Assembly (NCBI RefSeq): GCF_032854445.1 | Contig: NC_088295.1 | Location: 56,403,249 to 56,467,248 of the forward strand | Direction of reading: 5' to 3' | From: Liolophura sinensis | Lineage: Eukaryota; Mollusca; Polyplacophora; Chitonida; Chitonidae | Length of the DNA: 64,000 nt | Shown: positions 10,701 to 22,393 of the stretch, piece after piece | Layout of the letters: the number at the start of each line of letters is the position of its first letter | How positions within the stretch are numbered: position 1 is the first letter of the stretch | The notes under the pieces: generated by a model | What the model was told of the DNA's origin: nothing | Seen by the model: only the letters and a program-made list of their open reading frames with translations | Databases searched by the model: none | Translations under genes and position numbers: made by a program

Positions 10701-13700
10701 TGTGGGCAAGACATTGACATCGTATACTGAGTACAAGAAACAATGGTCGATGGATTTTGTACTTTGATATTTATACCCTATTTATCATAGTATTTTGTGT
10801 TGGTCTTACAGAGCCCTGTAGGTGCAGCTGAGCAGTATGCAGGTATGCAGGAATTATTGCATAATTGCATTTTATCGTCTACCAATGCTACAGGAAACTC
10901 ATTTTTAAGAATGTTCATTGTTTCGTTTTTATTCAGCTATAAAAAAAGCTATACAATATGCTTGCCCCAAATAAACCAAATAAGTTGTAGTTGTCCAAAC
11001 AACAGAAAAAGTCTAAATTTCGATACCAGAAGCGGAAATCTAACTTACCGTTTGCCTTTATTGAAGACGATTCTTCTGATCCTCCTGTCAAACCTACTGA
11101 GACTGTTGTTGTTGCAAGAGGAGGGCAAGTCCCTGACAACAATAACAGTCAATAATTTATACATAAAGGAAATTAAATCCGCACGGAAGTTTACTAGGTT
11201 ATGAGAAAAAATTAATAGTTCAAAAATATGAAATTCTCACTGGAAACAACTGGAAAGAAGCTAAACGAAGAATGCAACAATTGTACCGAATCTCAGTAGC
11301 ACAAAGTATTTGTTTACGACCAACGTGATATATCTTAATCCAATAGTTTTATAACGTTAAAAGTATATCACTTCCAACAATAAAAGTGAACAAGCGATAC
11401 AACTTCCTGGCAACAATAACAATCAACAACTGACACGAAAAGGAAATTAAATATAGACGGAAGTTTACTAGGTTATGAGAAAAAGGAAAAAAACAAACAT
11501 CTTAAATTCTCAATATAAATAAGCTAAATGACGATTCCCACGAAGGTCACAGTCACAATTTGTTGACTTCAGTCGCCCGAAGTACTTTATGTTACGCCCA
11601 ACGTGATATTTCATAATCCAACCATGGCGAGATTCAATGCTTTTAAAACGTTGAAATACACATCCAGATCATTCTGCTGATGTCAAAAGTTTTGAGCACC
11701 TAAGTACCACTCGCCATTAATATGGACCTTTGTCGATGACACAAATCTTACAATGCTACCAGTAATAGAGAAGCAGCCGTTTCCTTCAAACGACGGCGGA
11801 AAGCAATGGTTTATTTTGGGGTATGTTGTTTTCGTGATATTTGGTCATTAATGCGTGTAATTAACTTGTTATGTGGTATACAAATGCAATCAACACCCTG
11901 GCACTGTTATACCTAATTCTGCTTTGGTGCCTTAGGAGTTCTCCAAATGTGCTACTTTTTAAGCACTTCCATGAACTGTTACAATAATGTCCTGTTAGAG
12001 ATAAGTTGAGTTTCACTGGTCATATGTGATGATTTGTCATCTATTACGATGTCGTTGTTGCTCCAGTTTTATTCCGCATTCTGAGCTGTTTGTAATGCAG
12101 CTTGTATGCATTGTATGATAATAACACAAGGGAAGCGACAAATTTTTTTTATCAACATAATTCATAGGCTTGCTGATTACACGTACCAGAAGAAGTGCAC
12201 GTATACGTGATGGATCGCACGCTGCTCTGGGTAGACCCGGGCTGGGTGAGATTACATGGATGCCCTATGAGTTTCCAAACAGCAGAATGAAGATCACACT
12301 CGCTTTGATCAGTGCAGTTTGTCTGTAACTCCTGACGGTCATCGTTTACATCTCTTACCCAGCTACATCGACTTGTGTTGCGCTGACAACATCGGTCAGG
12401 CACAACCCTGGATATAAGATATGAACAAACTTGGTCGCTTGGATCATACTGGTAGTACCTGACCTCTGTTATACAGATCTCTTCCAACTCGTCACACTCT
12501 AACATGTTGTGTGTCTGAGTAAATGTTGATGGTCCGTGACATGCGTCCGAGGTTTTCACTGAAAAAGATATAAACATAGGGTAAATCTAGGTATGATTCT
12601 ATGCCAAAGAAAAACATATACGAACAAATCATGCAAGAATAGTGTGTATAGCCGGCATGAGGTGGCATCACCTTAACCTATAGCTAATTAGTCCAACAGG
12701 CATGGTCCTATAATAAACTACCGGGCAAAAGAAACGTATAACCTTGTTCAGCACCACAAGAAAGAGAAAGAAAGACAGACAGTATCAACATGATAAGCAT
12801 TATATTGCAATAAACCATTTTCCAAGTTCTGTTCAAAAATTGAAAGCCATATGGATATTACACTTGCTGTCAGGCCGAGTAAAGAAGGCATGGGGTAAAT
12901 CTGAAAAATTACACAAATGCAAGTAAAGGGACTCCCTTAAAAAGGTGTACCTAATGTCCTATCATGTCATAGGACAGATCGTTGGTAGCGTGTGTGAGCA
13001 CCCATTGCATCAATTAAAGCCAAAAAACGTCTCCTCATGGAAGTTGTCAGCCGCCGGATGACGTCATCAGGAATTCTGTCCAACTCCTCAAATAAAGCCT
13101 GTTCGAGCTGTTGCCTGTTTTGTGGGGGAGGGACGCGTTGTCTCAGACGTCGATCAAGATGATCCCACAAATGCTCTAAGGGATTCATGTCTGGCGATCG
13201 TGCTGGCCAAGGCAGTATGTTGACATCAATGGTGTCCAGATAATTTAGTACAACTTTGGCGGTATGAGGTCGTGCATTGTCCTGCTGCAAAAGGATACCC
13301 CTATGCTGTTGATGTACGAATGGCACCACAACAGGTTCCAATATTTCATCTCGGTATCTTTGGCCAGTCAGATTTCCCTGGATGATGACCAATCTCGTTC
13401 TCACCTGTCCACAAATTCCGCCCCATACAAGCACCCAACCAGCACCAAAAGGGTGGACATTCTGAATGCAGTTTTGTGCCAATCGCTCTCCCCTGCGTCG
13501 ATACACACGAATTCGACCATCATTTCTGAAGAGGTTATATCGGCTTTTATCAGTGAACAGCACCCTTTCCCAGTCTCGTCGCTGCCATCGAAGTACAACT
13601 CTTGCCCAACGCAACCTGTTTTGACGGTGTAGAGGAGTCAATGCCATTCCACGGAAGGGGCGATAGGCTCTGATACCACTTACGCGGAGTCGTCGTAAGA

Positions 13701-15538
13701 CTGTGCGTCTGCTGATGGGGTGTCCCAGTGCCGTTTCCGCCGTTTCCGCCGTTGACGTCGCCGTCACAAACCGGTTACGCAGGTGGATTGTGCAGATGTA
13801 CCGGTCTTCGCCAGGCGTTGTAACACTTGGCCTGCCCGATCTTGGACGATCTTGTGTCCTGCCTGTTAGGCGGTAACAACCCAACAGTCTGCTGATGGTG
13901 GCTTGACTGCAATTGAATGTTCTGGCAATGTGGTGTTGGCTGGCCCCAATGTTGGCCATACCAGTGGCTCTGTCACGTTTTGCTTGTGTGAGTCTCGGCA
14001 TCTGTTAGATGTTTTTTATGGTATTGCACCCTTACCATGTGCTACATCGGTATTTATACGGCGGTCATTATCGAGAATTTTCAACAGGGCCCGAAACTCT
14101 GTTTTTCCGATTTTTCATGATGTCTTACACCAGTTTCAATGAATCTCGTTAAAAAGTGACGTGTACACAGGGTGCTTATGTGCAAACGTATTCGCACAAC
14201 GTTAAAACTTATTCAACTTATTTTTCCATAGAAAAAACTGCATTTAAAAGTTATACGTTTCTTTTGCCCGGTAGTTTATATGAGTGAAATATTTCTAAGT
14301 ACGGCACAAAACACCAGTCAAAAAATAAATTCCATAGCACATACATTGGTATTATTACATCACACGGCAATTTTTATTAGGTTACGCAGGGATATTACAT
14401 AACACGGCAATTTGTACTACATTAAATGGTGGGTGTTACATAACACGGCAATTCGTACTACATTAAATAGTGGATGTTACATTGATGGTGTATTATTACA
14501 TAGCCTCACCATATAACGCTGGCAGCCGTCGTTTAAGGAAATATTCTTGAGTACCGCGGAAAACACCCATAAATACATATTAAAACACAGCGTGGTGTAA
14601 CAGGTTCGTCACGCGCACAGATGAAGGGCGGTGTTTATCTCTCAGCCTTGTCCCATACTCGTTTTGGTCATCAATGGAATTTTCTTCAGAACCATTTAAC
14701 TATTTAACAAAGCAAACTCTCTGTTTTTTTTTTCTTTTTTTGACTCTTCAGTCGCGTAAGCTTGTATTTCATTTCCTTTGACTATTTACAAAGTGTTTTA
14801 TAACTTTTGTCACTGGTCATAGCCTTAGGACGGAACAGGGTGGACATGCCTAGGTGAATACATACATGTATAATATTGCTACATTTAGTATACTTCTTCA
14901 GAACTCGCTTCATGTTAGCGTTCTGTGTGTAGTGTTGTACGGCATATATACGTTTGTAAAGAGTGCCCTACTTAAATTCTAAAACAATGTACCTGTATGC
15001 ACACGGACTGGGTTTGGTAACGTCTACACAGTATAGTTACACTTACCTACGACTTGGCCGATCCATTTATGATCAGCGTGAGATCGTGTACATATTTATC
15101 ACCATTCAGAGAAAATTCTATTGATGTGATTTGTTAAAATGCCAAACAGACAAAACCGAATATGAGTGGGTACATCGGTTTCATATACTCCCGCAATCAA
15201 GGCCTAAGGCGTGGAATGTATCCGCAGAGTCAAGGCAAAACGAGCAGATGCAAAATGTAAACAAAAAGGGAGACAACTTTGCACAAAATTCGTCCGTTAA
15301 TTTTTTTATTCGCTTCGCCTCGGAAAAATATTATCGACCTCAGCCAAATATTTACCCGTGTACCCCCCCCCCAAAGGCCGTCATATAGCTAATAATATAT
15401 ACACATGTATGCATATTGTGTCACGCACCTTTTAAAACACTTACCTTCAACATCTACAGAACATACTTGCAGTCCAGCTGTCAGAATCGTCAGGAAGATT
15501 GGCATATACATGGATGGTTGCCCTCTAATACGGCACAT
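7772..15538 (-). CDS. Gene A: SUEL-lectin-like type I transmembrane receptor, complete
   Basis: Six exons splice by GT/AG sites into 427 residues: 15538-15445, 12558-12187, 11132-11049, 9885-9775, 8919-8832 and 8306-7772. Exon 1 gives a signal peptide (MYMPIFLTILTAGLQVC core). Residues 37-152 form a Cys-rich domain whose spacing fits SUEL/rhamnose-binding lectin domains: ACHG, LECD, a CxxxxxC start, a late HPC in place of the usual DPC, and a final SITYTC strand. A Thr/Ser-rich stalk (156-183) and a second stalk exon (184-220) follow. The helix is about 224-246, then WKRR stop-transfer. The 177-residue tail has YxxPhi motifs at Y280 (YDNI), Y313, Y345, Y361, Y391 (YNQL) and Y411 (NPYDVL), suggesting phosphotyrosine signalling or endocytosis. 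Extracellular junctions are phase 1; the last is phase 2. A surface recognition receptor is inferred; ligand unknown. Start at 15,538 is a choice; an in-frame ATG also lies upstream at 15,580. Any 5' UTR exon is unseen. Confidence 0.75.
9420..9690. repeat. SINE-like repeat (family 3), gene A intron
   Basis: Contains CTTTGGCTAGGTACTAACAA, CTATCCATCATGTGACC and CAAGTGGTCCACAACAAG. Unit 2 has the same at about 37,300-37,570 and unit 3 keeps part near 62,955-63,080. Confidence 0.5.
9775..9885 (-). repeat. Stalk repeat exon of gene A, 1 copy
   Basis: The 111-bp exon encodes a single ATTYQPTMTSLET unit followed by the shared end piece TLPNNSLSLESTTRDI. Acceptor and donor (ATG then GTACGC) match those of genes B and C. 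It is shorter than the gene B exon by exactly 195 bp, which is five 39-bp repeats. Confidence 0.75.
12716..14276 (-). mobile_element. Tc1-like DNA transposon, complete
   Basis: Perfect 27-bp terminal inverted repeats lie at 12716-12742 and 14250-14276 (outer end AACTACCGGGCAAAAG), each flanked by TA (12714-12715 and 14277-14278), the usual Tc1/mariner target duplication. The element is 1,561 bp with one transposase gene on the minus strand. It sits upstream of the lectin-like exon within the first intron of gene A. The matching place in unit 2 near 42,165 reads AATAATATATGAG with no element. Confidence 0.9.
12967..14001 (-). CDS. Tc1-family DD34E transposase, intact
   Basis: The uninterrupted 344-residue frame is the usual length for a Tc1-like transposase. 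The N-terminal half has helix-turn-helix DNA-binding sequence (HHIARTFNCSQATISRLL) and a GRPS/T-type linker (RPRSGRPSVTT). The catalytic triad is visible: Asp in LFTDKSR, Asp in LLQQDNARPHTA, and Glu in SPDMNPLEHLWD. TDKSR replaces the commoner TDESR. The protein would cut and paste its own element in the nucleus. With matching perfect ends around it, the copy looks young and possibly still able to move. Confidence 0.92.
   Translation of the reverse strand: MPRLTQAKRDRATGMANIGASQHHIARTFNCSQATISRLLGCYRLTGRTQDRPRSGRPSVTTPGEDRYICTIHLRNRFVTATSTAETAETALGHPISRRTVLRRLRVSGIRAYRPFRGMALTPLHRQNRLRWARVVLRWQRRDWERVLFTDKSRYNLFRNDGRIRVYRRRGERLAQNCIQNVHPFGAGWVLVWGGICGQVRTRLVIIQGNLTGQRYRDEILEPVVVPFVHQQHRGILLQQDNARPHTAKVVLNYLDTIDVNILPWPARSPDMNPLEHLWDHLDRRLRQRVPPPQNRQQLEQALFEELDRIPDDVIRRLTTSMRRRFLALIDAMGAHTRYQRSVL
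14357..14500. repeat. Tandem repeat, about 40-bp period, 3-4 copies
   Basis: Copies beginning TTACAT(A/C)ACACGGCAAT start near 14357, 14397 and 14438, with a degenerate one near 14478. Unit 2 has a single copy near 42,228. It lies beside the Tc1 element in the gene A intron. Confidence 0.7.
14508..14585 (+). repeat. SINE 3' fragment in gene A intron
   Basis: Reads ATAACGCTGGCAGCCGTCGT then AATATTCTTGAGTACCGCGG, a family 1 3' end. Unit 2 has the same piece at about 42,283-42,360. Confidence 0.55.
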
Positions 15539-16922
15539 TTTAAAGTTTCCACATCTGTTCACCCCGAAGAAAAGATACAAGTCGTTGGAATGAACGTAAA
15601 CGGCGAATGTATACGTATTAGCTAGTAATCAGGACGACTGCCTGAACACCTGCGTAATCCAAAAAACAAAGAGTTATACATCAAGAAGGGTTTGTCATCA
15701 CCCCATCTCCGTCAGAAGTACAATTACAGGTCCTCGTAAGACAACAGAAGACTCAGCTAAAAGTGCCTCCACCCTCCACCCTCTAGTGTATCACTGGCGA
15801 CTGTGATCTGTGTAATTTCAGATCGTGGTCCCTGTGACAAATCCCGTCCCCCTCAGTGATCTGTTACTACTGCTTTTCAGGAGGTAGAGCTTAATAAAGA
15901 GTCTAGCATGTGAGTGCAGCTAAATGCTAGAACACCCACGTCTTTTATCTACACAAACTCGCATATGTATGGAAGCCGGATGCTCCCAGGCTGTCTTTCC
16001 TATACACTTTCCCCAAACCAGGAATATCGACATCTGTGCGACACTACGAGATTTAGTTAAGAGTTATGGAGTCCAAAGAATGAGGACAACGCCACATTGT
16101 AAAAACTTTCCATAGACATTCCAGCGACATTTAGTCCGGAATATCGTAGTCTGAATCTGGCATTGTCAACTGAATTTGTGCCCTCTTCCAAATCCCGTTT
16201 ACTCCTTCATTTATCCACCAAATCTTGTCGGATTTTCGACCACATCTCGTATAATGGATTGGTTGTCGACTTAATCATGACTTTAAAGTGAACATAAAAC
16301 ATGGTTGAAAGCGCGACATTTAGAGGAATGACTCCTTCTGGAACCAGATCGACACTGAATGTCATCTAAATCTCGAAATGTACACTACAACTCCAACTTT
16401 ACATCATTTTTAACTTTCTATTAACCAGTTTTCTAATCTGAAAAAAAGTAAGACATTCTGGCGAAATTTGGAGGACAGCGCGAGATTCGAACGAGATTCT
16501 GTCGTGATTTCTTGTCCTCTGAGATGAATTCGTGATCTTATTTCAGAGCAAGCCATTCCTGTACATCTCGTTTTATTCATCAAAATACGCCGTAAAATTT
16601 GGGTTCATCTTGCAAGCTAGAATGTACATGTATAATGTCCCAATTTCTAACTCGAGCTCAAATTTAAGCTTGGAAAATCAAATCATTTATTTTGAGGAGA
16701 TTGCAACATTTGGACAACCTGAAGACGAAATGCGATATTCTGACAAGATTAAGTGGAGAGTCGATGTGTTCTGCGAGATATGGTCGAGGATTGGTCGAGG
16801 TTTGGTGGAAAAGTGAAAAAATCAGGAGATCAAGTGAAAAGAGATATTCCACTGAATATCGTTGGAGTCTCGTTCGGATTTGATCAGAATGAGATGTTGA
16901 GGTTTTCATCTCGACTAAATCT
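15539..16922. other. Region upstream of gene A
   Basis: Lies 5' of gene A exon 1 and should contain its promoter and any 5' UTR exon, but no promoter element stands out. The same stretch occurs upstream of gene B (43,342-45,978), there lengthened by a SINE-like insertion around 44,090-45,350. Confidence 0.5.
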
Positions 16923-17595
16923 TCTTTAAATTTCGCCCCCGTGGGGTTTCCGGGGTGATAAGAATAGGACCTCAGCCCTCTAGGCAAGCTTGTCGTAAAA
17001 GTCGACTAACCTAGAGCTCTCCTGTGTGAGCCCGGTGAATAGAATAGGCTCACATCTTCTCGGTTGTGTGAGAGGCAACCAGGGAGCGACCTGTTTGCCG
17101 TGGGTTGCGACCCGTAATCTACGAGGACGGGATCCTGGTGGCTGAGGGTGTCTTGATCTTACGAGATCCTCACGCCCAACACGTCACTTTGGCCCTTACT
17201 TGGGGAGAGACGGGAGGTCGGATGGGCCCGTTCCGATCAATCGGCTTGGTCATGTCTTGCCTCTGCGTGGTCCCAATTGCTTCAATAACAGCACATCATT
17301 TAGCGAACAAATCTTTTTTTGAAATATCGTTTGCGGGACTACGTTTTGAGGCGGTGGCTCTTGGGTCAATCGAGTAGATTGACATTAACCTTTGGTATAA
17401 ATCAATCTGTTCGAGTATACCTCATATGGAATCCTTGGTGTCCTTCCTGCTGGGTATTCCCAGGTTCAGGCATCGCTCTTGTTGGCACTCCGTGGTGGGT
17501 GGGGAACATATGGGGTGAAATTTATATCTATATGTCATGTCTACATTAAAACCTACTTTAAATATTCCGAATATATCTAATAGATATAATAGGAG

Positions 17596-18864
17596 TTGTC
17601 TGACTCACTGGATAACGAACAGAGCAGTTGGCCGGCTTTCATTGTTCTCTCAACTAAGAGTGAACAAAAGCCGGCTTCAAAAATTCACCTGTTTCTTTTG
17701 CAAAGGGCTCTCCAGGGCACAGCTGGAACTTTAAAAAACGTTAAAAAACTTAGATCCGGAGACATTCTCATTGAATGTTTCCGGCAACAACAGTCAAAAA
17801 ATTTACTTAAATTAAATAAAATATCTGACATATCTGTTTTCACATCCCCTCACCATTCCCTGAACAGCTGTCAGGAAATCATTCGTGACAGGGATGGTGA
17901 TATAGCTGACCTGACTGAGGAAGAAATCTGCCAAGAACTAAATTCACAGGGTGTTACCAGAGTGAAACGCTTCGTTACGAAGAAATCTGGTAACCTCTTT
18001 AAACTTAATACATACCTGCTTACCTTTAACACTACCTCCCTTCCGTCTCATATCTACGTTGGCCCGTATAGGGTTAATGTGGATTTATATATCCCCAATC
18101 CTACACGTTGTTTTAATTGCCAACGATTTGGTCATGGCAAGGGACAATGTAAGAACAAACTCATTTGCTTCAGATGCGGCAGTGAAGGGCATGATGGTTT
18201 CGACTGTAGCTACACAGTTAAGTGTTGCAACTCCAGTGAAGATCACATGACGTCCTCAAGGGACTGTCCGCTTTTCGTTAAGGAAAAGCAAATTATCAAC
18301 TTGAAAATTAAAAACAATATCTTCTATCAGGACGCCTGGAAATTAGCCTCACTGTCTAATACTTCTCTACCGACTTCGTTTGCCAATGTGGTCAAGCGAG
18401 TAGCAACTGTTGCTACTCAAACCTCTTGGACTTGGCCCATTGGAAACGACAAACCTAGTTATGTTTCTGTGCAACTTCCGTCTCAACCTTCATTTAGTTC
18501 TTCCTCAACTCAAACTCCTTCAAAAGAACAAATAAAAACAGTAAATAGTATAGAACACCCTGGTAAACCAGCTGAGCCCAATTGCCCTAAAAATGACAAA
18601 AATAAGTCCAAAAGTCAATCTCAAAATAATAATAAAATAACTAATAAACCTGGTGGCCCCACAGAGCGTCCCTCTAAGGCCACTATGGATCCTATACAAA
18701 CTTTCAATAAGTTTGGTTCGTTGGAGGACGTTGGTCCTTCAACATCAGATACGGAGGTGATGGATATATCACCCGCATCAGGGAGATCTTCCAGCCCATC
18801 TCCACGAAAGGGTCGTCCTCGGTCCAAACATAAAGCAAAATCTCCTATAGGTCTCACCCCATAA
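17596..18864 (+). CDS. LINE ORF1, gag-like zinc-knuckle protein
   Basis: The 422-residue open frame is an RNA-binding protein of the gag-like type found in I/Jockey-group LINEs. Two CCHC knuckles are clear at about residues 172-185 (CFNCQRFGHGKGQC) and 191-204 (CFRCGSEGHDGFDC), and a degenerate third follows (CCNSSEDHMTSSRDC). The C-terminal part is low-complexity, rich in Ser, Pro, Lys and Asn, ending in a basic stretch. It would coat the element RNA. The frame is open although ORF2 downstream is ruined. The first ATG of the frame was used as start. Confidence 0.85.
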   Translation: MSDSLDNEQSSWPAFIVLSTKSEQKPASKIHLFLLQRALQGTAGTLKNVKKLRSGDILIECFRQQQSKNLLKLNKISDISVFTSPHHSLNSCQEIIRDRDGDIADLTEEEICQELNSQGVTRVKRFVTKKSGNLFKLNTYLLTFNTTSLPSHIYVGPYRVNVDLYIPNPTRCFNCQRFGHGKGQCKNKLICFRCGSEGHDGFDCSYTVKCCNSSEDHMTSSRDCPLFVKEKQIINLKIKNNIFYQDAWKLASLSNTSLPTSFANVVKRVATVATQTSWTWPIGNDKPSYVSVQLPSQPSFSSSSTQTPSKEQIKTVNSIEHPGKPAEPNCPKNDKNKSKSQSQNNNKITNKPGGPTERPSKATMDPIQTFNKFGSLEDVGPSTSDTEVMDISPASGRSSSPSPRKGRPRSKHKAKSPIGLTP

Positions 18865-20305
18865 TGGCGATATATGACAAAATTATACAGTGGAATTGTC
18901 GAGGCCTGAAGGTAAATTTTATTGAAATAACACAGCTTTTCAATCATTAAATCCTGCCCTGTGTCTTCAAGAAACTCACCTGAAGACATCTGACAAAGAC
19001 AAAATAACTCTTAAAAATTACTCATTATACAGTGCGTACTCGAATGAAGAAGATCGACCTGCAGGCGGCTCCTCTATCTTCGTCAATAACAATGTTATTC
19101 ACAGCCCTGTTACTCTGGATACAGAGCTTCAGGCTGTGGCTGTTCGTGTTTCACTATGTGAAACAATCACATTATGTTCAGTGTATATTCCCCCGAACAT
19201 TTCTTTGTCAGCTTTGCAGTTACATAATTTAAAACAACAGTTGCCAACACCTTTTATACTTATGGGAGATTTTAATTCCCATAACCCCCTATGGGGCAGT
19301 AACAACATAAATGATAAGGGCAAGATAGTAGAAAACTTCTTATCTAACGAAGAACTGTGTTATTTCAATGGTGGTTCTAATACCTATTTACATCCAGGTA
19401 ATGGCGCTTATTCTGCTATCGATCTCACTATCACAGATCCATCACTTCTCCCGGATTTTTCTTGGAAGGTTTATGACGATCTTTGTGGTAGTGACCATTT
19501 TCCTATAATCCTAGAACATAACACTTCTAATTCTTTAGAACGTGTAGCTAGATGGAAATTCGATAAAGCGGATTGGATCGCATTTGAGATGTTTTGTGAG
19601 GCTGATATCACCTCAGAGACTCTCACTGGAGCAGATGGTCCTATGTTAAAATTTAATCAGCTTGTTTTAGAAGCCGCTGACAGAACTATCCCTAAGACCT
19701 CGAAAAATCCCAAATCCAAAAGTAAACCCTGGTACGACAATGACTGTCGTAAAGCCATAAAGGACCGTAAAAGGGCTGAACGCAGATTTAATCTTTGTCC
19801 TACTGATAATAATTTAAACCAGGTTCGTAAATTTAGAGCTAAGGCTCGTCGATTACTCAAGTCCAAGAGACGATCTTGTTGGCGGAACTTTGTTTCGGGC
19901 ATTACGTCAAAAACACCCATGCGTAAGGTCTGGAACATGGTTCAGAAACTTAAGGGTAAAAATAATAAAGCCAAAGTCCAGCATTTGAAAGATGGAGATA
20001 ATATATTAACCTCTCCATCCGATATAGCAAATAAATTAGCTGAGACAATTTCCAAGAAATCTTCTTCTGAGAACTATACTAAAAAATTCCAACATATTAA
20101 AAACCAGAAGGAGAAAACTAAATTGCCCTTTTCTTCTAAAAATTTAGAAGATTATAATTGTCCTTTTAATATCGAGGAACTTAAAACTACATTAAAAAAG
20201 GCCCACGATACTGCCTGTGGTCCCGATGACGCATATTATAAGTTTCTGAACCATTTACCACCTGAGCCACTACGGTCCCATAGCTCTTACCAACTGTGTC
20301 TGTAA
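18864..20305 (+). pseudogene. LINE copy 1 ORF2, APE endonuclease part
   Basis: ORF2 starts with MAIYDKIIQWNCRG and shifts frame about 25 codons later; the endonuclease then continues in another frame from about 18,950. Conserved APE motifs are LQETH, GDFNSHNPLWG near 19,262 and SDHFPI near 19,491. A basic linker follows. At about 20,275 the text jumps from HLPPEPLRS to sequence that copy 2 places after DPNNYRP, so a stretch at the beginning of the reverse transcriptase is missing and the frame ends. Confidence 0.85.
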
Positions 20306-21216
20306 GACTATGGAACGGATGATTCATGATAGACTTGTTTGGTTTCTTGAAACCAACAAGCTTTTATCTAACATTCAATGTGGTTTTCGTCAAGGTCGAT
20401 CTACTTTAGATCACCTTGTTTCTATTTGAAACTTTTATTCGTAATGGTTTTGTTAATAATGAACATGTGGTGTCCATATTTTTTGACCTTGAAAAGGCCT
20501 TCGACACCACATGGAAATATGGTATTTTAAAAGACCTCGCGGATATGGGTCTTAAAGGTCGTTTACCTTTATTTATATCTCAATTTTTATCCGATCGTCA
20601 GTTTAAGGTACGGGTTGGGTCCACTCTTTCTGACTCTTATGAGCAGGAAATGGGTGTACCCCAGGGCAGCATTCTATCACCAACTCTGTTCAGCATAAAA
20701 ATAAATAGCCTAGCAAAAACATTAACATCTGGCACAGAGGGTTCTTTATACGAGGAGGATTTCCTTATATGCTACCGAGCTAAGAATATGAATAATATCG
20801 AACGTCAGTTGCAGCTTTGTCTCAATAAAATCGAGAAATGGGCAACTGAAAACGGTTTTAGATTTTCAACGTCTAAATCCGTCGGTATGCATTTTTGTAG
20901 TAAACGGAAACTTCATCTTGACCCTGAGCTTAATTTTTGTGGTGAACAGATTAAAATTGTTGGAGAAACAAAATTTTTAGGTATAATATTTGATAGTAAA
21001 CTATCTTTTATACCTCATATAAAAATGCTTAAGGCTAAATGTACAAAGGCTCTCGATATAATTAAGGTCGTGTCTAGCACCGATTGGGGTGCTGACCGAT
21101 CAGTTTTACTAAATTTATATCGTTCTCTGATGAGGTCTAAATTGGACTATGGATCCACGGTTCCGCTAGGAAGTCGTATATTAAAATGTTGGATCCTGTC
21201 CATTATCAAGGTTTGA
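20306..21216 (+). pseudogene. LINE copy 1 ORF2, reverse transcriptase part
   Basis: This segment encodes the RT palm: FFDLEKAFDTTW, MGVPQGSILSPTLFSI and FLGIIFDSKLSFIPH. The catalytic YVDD seen in copy 2 reads YEED here (near 20,750), so an essential aspartate is gone. A frameshift near 20,425 separates it from the preceding CGFRQGRSTLDHLV segment and another lies near 21,160. It cannot make active enzyme. Confidence 0.88.
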
Positions 21217-22393
21217 GGCTCAGCCTTGGTGCTTTTAGAACCTCACCAGTAGAAAGTTTATACGTGGAGGCAAATGAGCCTTTTTTATATCACCAACGTA
21301 TAAAACTTAGCCTTCAATATGCTACAAAGCTTAAAGCACATCCAACAAACCCTGCCCACGACTGTGTTTTCAATCCATTATATGTAGACAAATATACTAA
21401 ATGTCCTAACAAGATCCCTTCGTTCGGTCTTCCCATACGGGACCATATTGTGGGAGCTAACATCAAGCTGGAGGATATAGCTCCAGTGTCTTTTCCGGAG
21501 TCTCCTCCATGGCTTCTCCCACAACCTAAACTAATATTTGATCTACGTAAATATATTAAATCAAGTACAAATCCTCTTATAATTCAGGAAAGTTTAGCTG
21601 AAATCAAGGCTGATTATATGGATTATAAATTTATATATACTGACGGGTCAAAGGATGGGGACAGAGTTGCGGCTGCGGCTGTCTTAGAGCAGCGGGTCAC
21701 TTCTCTTCGTCTGCCACCTTCATCTTCTATCTTTTCTGCAGAGGCCAGGGCTATACTCCTGGCATTATCATATGTTTCCTCTGGGCATGCCCAGAGGGCA
21801 GTGATATGTAGCGACTCGTTGTCTTGCCTTTTGGCGATTCAGAATAATAAATTTAAAAATCCATTGATATTTGAGATCATAACCAAACACCGAAAATTAA
21901 TTAAAAGAGGTAAAGATATTATATGCTGTTGGATACCAAGTCACACTGGTATCGATGAAACACATTCGTGGACAGGTAAGCGAAAGCTGCCCTATATAAA
22001 CCTGTATGTCGGGTTAAAATTCCTTATACTGACGTGAAGTGTAATATTCTTAAATATATTCGTCGCCTTTGGCAGGGTGAATGGGACTTGCAGATCCATA
22101 ATAAACTGCATGCTATTCATCCTGTCATTGGCTACAATAATTATACTTGCGAAAAGTCTCGTGGAGACCAAGTAGTCTTAACAAGGTGTCGTGTTGGGCA
22201 TTCTCGTCAAACGCACAATTTCATACTAGATGGGAGCAGTGCTCCCGAGTGCGTTGGATGCGATGCCCAATGTGGCATCAAACATATCTTGGTTGACTGT
22301 GTAGACTTTGCCCACGTTCGACAGAGATTCTACACGGTCGACTCTATATATGAATTGACAACATCGCTGGCGATGTTGTCATCAATTATTTGA
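21186..22393 (+). pseudogene. LINE copy 1 ORF2, RNase H and C-terminal part
   Basis: Two overlapping frames (21186-22037 and 22034-22393) encode the thumb region, an RNase H domain and a Cys/His tail. RNase H motifs are FIYTDGSKDG, SAEARAILLAL, CSDSLSCLLAI and CWIPSHTGI. The motif that should give the last Asp is disrupted: copy 2 reads HGNTVADREAK and copy 1 reads DETHSWTGKRK. The tail has CVGCDAQCGIKHILVDC, a CCHC-like pattern typical of I-group LINEs. Confidence 0.82.

Noticed and set aside
11350-11490. Duplicated Thr/Ser stalk exon in gene A
   Set aside because: Intron sequence is duplicated here (11,140-11,215 against 11,413-11,490), but the expected exon frame is stopped and not convincingly similar.
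13264-13632. Plus-strand frame inside the Tc1 element
   Set aside because: Antisense shadow of the transposase.
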